NCBI GenBank assembly: GCA_028288395.1 | Contig: JAQBNV010000006.1 | Span: forward strand, 1-9,690 | DNA: 9,690 nt | DNA from: Adhaeribacter sp. | GTDB lineage: Bacteria > Bacteroidota > Bacteroidia > Cytophagales > Hymenobacteraceae | Reading direction: 5' to 3' | Shown here: positions 7,201 through 9,690 of the stretch, piece after piece | How the letters are laid out: every line of letters starts with the position of its first letter | How positions within the stretch are numbered: the first letter of the stretch is position 1 | Made by a program: the position numbers and the translations under genes | Notes under the pieces: model-generated | The model's database searches: none | What the model saw: only the letters and a program-made list of their open reading frames with translations | Told to the model about the DNA's origin: nothing

Positions 7201-7662
7201 TCCTTTAAAATTACCTACGGCACTTACATAAATATCCAGTAAGCCGTCGCCATTAACATCGGCCATGGTGACGCCAGTGTTCCAATCAGCAAACCCTTCT
7301 ACACCGGCCTGCCGCGAAACATCCTGAAACTGAAAATCACCTTTATTCAGGTACAGCTTATTTTTGCCTTTGTTTGACACAAAGAATAAGTCTGCCAGCC
7401 CATCGTTGTTTACATCGCCGGTGGCTACACCGCCACCATTATAATAATAAAGGTAATCCAGAATATTAAACTCTTCTTTATCATCAATATGGTTAACAAA
7501 ACCAACTCGGGTCTGGGTGGAATCCATAACCGTAAAAAGCGGTTTTTCAAAAACCTTTATATTTTTTTTACAACTGGTAATTGAAAACGAAAGTCCCAAA
7601 ACCAGCAACAGCACCAAAGAAAAACACCACCTATAAAAGTGTTTCGGAATATTTAAAATCAC
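4201..7662 (-). CDS. Large FG-GAP/VCBS propeller lipoprotein with ASPIC/UnbV domain (CRTAC1-like)
   Basis: Predicted envelope lipoprotein of 1153 residues; binding or scaffold role, ligand unknown. A signal peptide ends in the lipobox ITSC, anchoring Cys31. Calcium-loop motifs of the DxNxDGxxD type begin at about residues 83, 135, 197, 280, 332, 414 and 505. An ASPIC/UnbV domain follows at about 545-600 (FGLGAKVYL..MPTRGF..FGLGK..VIWG). Seven more motifs begin at 686, 739, 797, 858, 908, 942 and 1046. That suggests two seven-bladed beta-propellers around the ASPIC/UnbV domain. Motif 13 (DIDGNNTLD) is degenerate. The long gap before motif 14 holds a charged, probably helical insert (KQMPLINKKF..AGKTIDQIF..LQDA) also present in the neighbouring paralogue. 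The start is GTG at 7662, the only codon giving the full signal peptide; an in-frame stop lies three codons further up. No acidic lipoprotein surface-export signal follows the cysteine, and there is no type IX C-terminal domain. Likely co-transcribed with both neighbours. Confidence 0.9.
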   Translation of the reverse strand: MILNIPKHFYRWCFSLVLLLVLGLSFSITSCKKNIKVFEKPLFTVMDSTQTRVGFVNHIDDKEEFNILDYLYYYNGGGVATGDVNNDGLADLFFVSNKGKNKLYLNKGDFQFQDVSRQAGVEGFADWNTGVTMADVNGDGLLDIYVSAVGNFKGLEGSNELYINNGVGPEGELTFTEKAADYGLDFTGFATQAAFFDYDRDGDLDVYLLNHAVHTSRSYDRVTARSLRNNEAGDYLLENRMITPEGVEAAGKVVKFKDVSQEAGIFGAIMGYGLGIAVADLNNDGWDDIYVSNDFHEDDYYYLNNGNGTFRESVKEHFGHLSRFSMGCDAADMNNDGYPDIMTLDMYPADEKVEKSSVGEDPLDIYLYKLQFGYFNQYSRNCLQMNLSGQKFSDVGLMAGVAATDWSWATLLADYDNDGIKDIFISNGIKNRPNDLDYIKFAAADSMNYSQSISKSLDQKALKMMPQGKVPNYIFRGAKNLKFEDKSLDWGFKEPTISNGAAYADLDNDGDLDLITNNINQPAGIYRNQSNQLLKNNYLKIKLEGDKLNKFGLGAKVYLKHQGQLQTQQLMPTRGFLSSVEPTLTFGLGKHTGVDTLIVIWGNQQAEVKTNIQANTTLVLKQSDAQANGQTFYAQLFPSTPRLYTDVSSTTAIPYKHAENNYLDYYRESLMPFQVSTEGPKLAVGDVNGDGLEDIYVGGAKWQAGALFVQGTNGKFTATNKPLFQADSTYEDVDAVFFDADNDKDLDLYVVSGGNEFYDKMPEQFDRLYLNDGKGNFARSQNLPALYANKSCVRPADFDQDGDLDLFVGGRVVGYQYGMSPRSYLLLNDGQGRFTDATAQMAPALQQAGMVTDGQWADYDQDGDLDLILVGDWMPVQVYQNQNNKLVPDNNTGLQNAKGFWQVIKGADFDQDGDIDFVVGNLGTNTKLRKQENGTLKMYVKDIDGNNTLDHILTYQTGQNWYPVASKDELGKQMPLINKKFTNYRDFAGKTIDQIFDKSQLQDALLLEVNNFHSVYLENLGNKKFKQYALPREAQVSKIFALHVTDINNDGHLDVLLGGNFYGVSTYQGRYDASYGLILRGNGQGKFKPVLPTEAGFLLEGQVRDMKPLRTSTEELLLVARNDLPLQIFRKTNKEGVKLVVKSKNLPGKDAPL

Positions 7663-7743
7663 CGTAATAATTTAATAATTTGATTTTTGCTTTGTAACTT
7701 CTTCAGATATGCTCTGTACAAGGTCCTGCCGGTAAAAAGTAAT
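7663..7743 (-). other. Spacer between the two propeller genes
   Basis: These 81 bp separate the stop of the upstream paralogue from the GTG of the 1153-residue gene. I find neither a stem-loop with U run nor a TTG / TAnnTTTG Bacteroidota promoter. Transcription probably continues through. The last part before the start is very AT-rich and lacks a Shine-Dalgarno sequence, as is common in this phylum. Confidence 0.45.
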
Positions 7744-9690
7744 TTATTTATAGCTGAGTACCTGTATTTTTTCATTGTTTTTTGCCAGCAGAATCATCGG
7801 CTTACCATTAGCCCCCTTTATGGTGGCTGATTTGCGAACCTGTCCTTTTATTTTCAGACCAGAGTCTTTATTCTTCACCACTTCAAAGTGTCCTTTACCT
7901 TTGCCCAGTAAAAGTAAACCCTGATTGGCATCGTAGCGGCCAAGTTCGGGGAGGACATCGAAAAAATTACCGGTTAGTAGTAAATCAAGTTGGCTATCAC
8001 GGTTGTAATCCAGTATTTCGATGCCAAAAACGGGTGAAAACTGCACCTCGGTGGGCAAAGGTTTTAGGGAGAGTTTAAAATTACCTTCGTTCAGAAGGAC
8101 AGATGTTTGGGAATTAAACACTTTATTAACCATGGCATCCTGTAAAACCTCTTTTGAAAATATTTCCTCCACCGGCTTGCCGGCATAATCTACAAACTTA
8201 ATAAAGTTTTTCTTGATACTGGGTACCTGCTTCTGTAAGTCGTGTTTGAGAATCATCGGGTAGCTTTTACCGTCTTCGGTGTAACAGGATATTATCTGCT
8301 CAACGGTTCCATTCTTATCAAAATCACCGGCTATTAATTCTGCCGGCTGCTCGGGGCTGGCAAAAATACGGGTATTTTTACCCTGATTACCCAATATAAA
8401 ATCTATATCGCCATCATTATCTAAATCGGCTGCTTTAATGGTATTCCACCAGCCCGCTGAATTTTTCAGGTTAGGCGGCGCTGTTGCGGCTAACTTCCGG
8501 CCCCGGTTATTTTTGTAAATGGTAACTGGCATCCAGTCTCCAACCAAAATTAATTCGGGATACTTATCATGGTTAAGATCGGCCCAAGTAGCATCGGTTA
8601 TCATGCCAATTTCGTTACCAGGCAAGTAGCGCTTGGTATAGTTTTTAAAATTTCCGGTACCATCGTTCACGTATAAATAGCTGGGAGGCCAATACCCATA
8701 ATTGCCCGAAATCATCCGGCCGCCTATAAATAAATCTATATCACCGTCTAAATCAAAATCGGCGGGAGCTACACAGGCACCATTCTGAGCCAGATTTGGC
8801 AACCGGTTATCTTTAATAAAGTTGCCTTTGCCATCGTTCAGGTAAAAGCGATCTAGCAACTCCGGCGCATTTGGCAGAAATTCGTTGCTACCGGTAACAA
8901 CATAAAGGTCGAGATCCTGGTCTTGGTCTGCATCAAAAAACACGGCATCCACATCTTCAGAAGCTACATCTTCCTGGAAAACGCTCAGCAATTTCTCCTG
9001 GAAAGTACCTTTCTGTTGCTGTACAAAAAGCTTTTTAGGGTAGCCGGCTGCCCCTCCTAAGTAAATATCTTCCAGGCCGTCGCCGTTTACATCACCGGTA
9101 GCCAAAGCCGGCCCTTGGGTGGAGAGCATTTGTTTTAAAAGAGCGTCGCGGTAATAATCTACAAAGTTATTTTCCTGGTGCGTGTAATTTAAATTTACCT
9201 GCTGGGTAACATCGTAAAAAGGCACGGCCGGTTTGATAGTGGAAGAGTTAAGAACTTTATCTGCCTGCTGATAATTCAGGACCAGAGATTTATCAGCTTT
9301 AACCTGGTGTAGCATTTGCATTTTATCATCGGGCCAAATAACTTTTACCGAATCAATACGGGCTTCTTTGCCCAAACCAAATACCAAAGTTAAATCAACC
9401 GATGATTCAAAGCCTCGGTTGGGCATTTGCTGCAGGTATACTGTTTTACTAGGTTGATAAACGTACACTTTGGCACCAATGCCATCCCGGTTTTTGTCTG
9501 TTCCTTTTAGCTTTACCCTTAAAAAATGATGCTTTAGTTTTTCGGAAGTTTTATTTTTATAAACAGATACCGAAGCATTCTCATTATTCACCACTAGATC
9601 CAGATCACCATCATTATCTAAATCGCCGTAAGCTGCCCCATTTGAAAACCCGGGTTTACCCAGGCCCCAGTCGGCGGCTTTATTTTGAAA
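7744..9690 (-). CDS. FG-GAP/VCBS propeller protein with ASPIC/UnbV domain, 3' part only (tandem paralogue)
   Basis: The reading frame is open to the right edge, so 648 C-terminal residues are visible and the real start lies outside. The GTG near 9594 is an internal valine codon. The visible part begins in the last motif of the first propeller (YGDLDNDGDLDLVV, residue 23). It continues with an ASPIC/UnbV domain (about 70-121: GIGAKVYVY..MPNRGF..VFGLGK..VIWP), then seven calcium-loop motifs starting near 200, 253, 311, 371, 422, 456 and 561. Their spacings (53, 58, 60, 51, 34, 105) are almost the same as in the downstream paralogue (53, 58, 61, 50, 34, 104). The same helical insert is present before the last motif (KQVPSIKKNF..AGKPVEEIF..LQDA). 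The two genes clearly share ancestry but have diverged well. Several loops here have lost acidic residues (NHDKYPE, DKNGTVE). It is probably the first visible gene of the operon; whether it has a signal peptide cannot be seen. Confidence 0.9.
   Translation of the reverse strand, partial: FQNKAADWGLGKPGFSNGAAYGDLDNDGDLDLVVNNENASVSVYKNKTSEKLKHHFLRVKLKGTDKNRDGIGAKVYVYQPSKTVYLQQMPNRGFESSVDLTLVFGLGKEARIDSVKVIWPDDKMQMLHQVKADKSLVLNYQQADKVLNSSTIKPAVPFYDVTQQVNLNYTHQENNFVDYYRDALLKQMLSTQGPALATGDVNGDGLEDIYLGGAAGYPKKLFVQQQKGTFQEKLLSVFQEDVASEDVDAVFFDADQDQDLDLYVVTGSNEFLPNAPELLDRFYLNDGKGNFIKDNRLPNLAQNGACVAPADFDLDGDIDLFIGGRMISGNYGYWPPSYLYVNDGTGNFKNYTKRYLPGNEIGMITDATWADLNHDKYPELILVGDWMPVTIYKNNRGRKLAATAPPNLKNSAGWWNTIKAADLDNDGDIDFILGNQGKNTRIFASPEQPAELIAGDFDKNGTVEQIISCYTEDGKSYPMILKHDLQKQVPSIKKNFIKFVDYAGKPVEEIFSKEVLQDAMVNKVFNSQTSVLLNEGNFKLSLKPLPTEVQFSPVFGIEILDYNRDSQLDLLLTGNFFDVLPELGRYDANQGLLLLGKGKGHFEVVKNKDSGLKIKGQVRKSATIKGANGKPMILLAKNNEKIQVLSYK

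Noticed and set aside
4201..7662. Type IX secretion C-terminal sorting domain or acidic lipoprotein export signal in the 1153-residue protein
   Set aside because: The C-terminus ends in a basic, non-sorting tail and the residues after Cys31 are KKNIK rather than acidic. Surface exposure cannot be claimed from sequence.
1..9690. CRISPR array, tRNA, rRNA, toxin-antitoxin or phage defence genes
   Set aside because: I looked for regularly spaced repeats, tRNA-like cloverleaf sequences and characteristic motifs on both strands and found none.

Overview
The window looks like chromosomal DNA of a Bacteroidota bacterium, probably Cytophagales. Hymenobacteraceae or Adhaeribacter-like is my best guess, not proven. 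The clues are AT-rich intergenic spacers without clear Shine-Dalgarno sequences, Bacteroidota-style lipoproteins, giant FG-GAP/VCBS plus ASPIC/UnbV lipoproteins, and an IS630-type element with a split transposase. Every protein gene I support lies on the minus strand; only the group II intron lies on the plus strand.

Left part (1-2398) is a mobile and accessory patch. Positions 1-552 hold most of a group IIC intron ribozyme. Its 5' end is outside the window, it encodes no reverse transcriptase, and domains V and VI are well preserved. It is antisense to, and directly abuts the stop codon of, an AT-rich gene for a 169-residue membrane protein (552-1061). A GTTAGGC core precedes that gene by 17 nt, and its stop lies in GCCTAA at the intron junction. 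This is the layout of an integron gene cassette whose trailing attC-like site was invaded by a IIC-attC type intron. A complete IS630-family element follows (about 1343-2396, TA target duplication). Its transposase is split by a -1 frameshift at a run of seven A.

Positions 2399-2775 hold no gene I can support.

Right part (2776-9690) is a minus-strand gene set, probably one operon, read from right to left. First is a 3' fragment of a large ASPIC/UnbV and FG-GAP protein that runs off the right edge. Next is a full 1153-residue lipoprotein paralogue with seven calcium-loop motifs, an ASPIC/UnbV domain and seven more motifs, so probably two seven-bladed propellers. Last is a 454-residue vanadium-dependent haloperoxidase-like lipoprotein with the complete vanadate-binding set. 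Spacers are 81 and 60 bp with no convincing terminator. A plausible reading is a cell-envelope apparatus in which large propeller lipoproteins bind ligands or act as scaffold beside a halide-oxidising or phosphatase-like enzyme. The substrate is unknown, and this coupling is inference from gene order.
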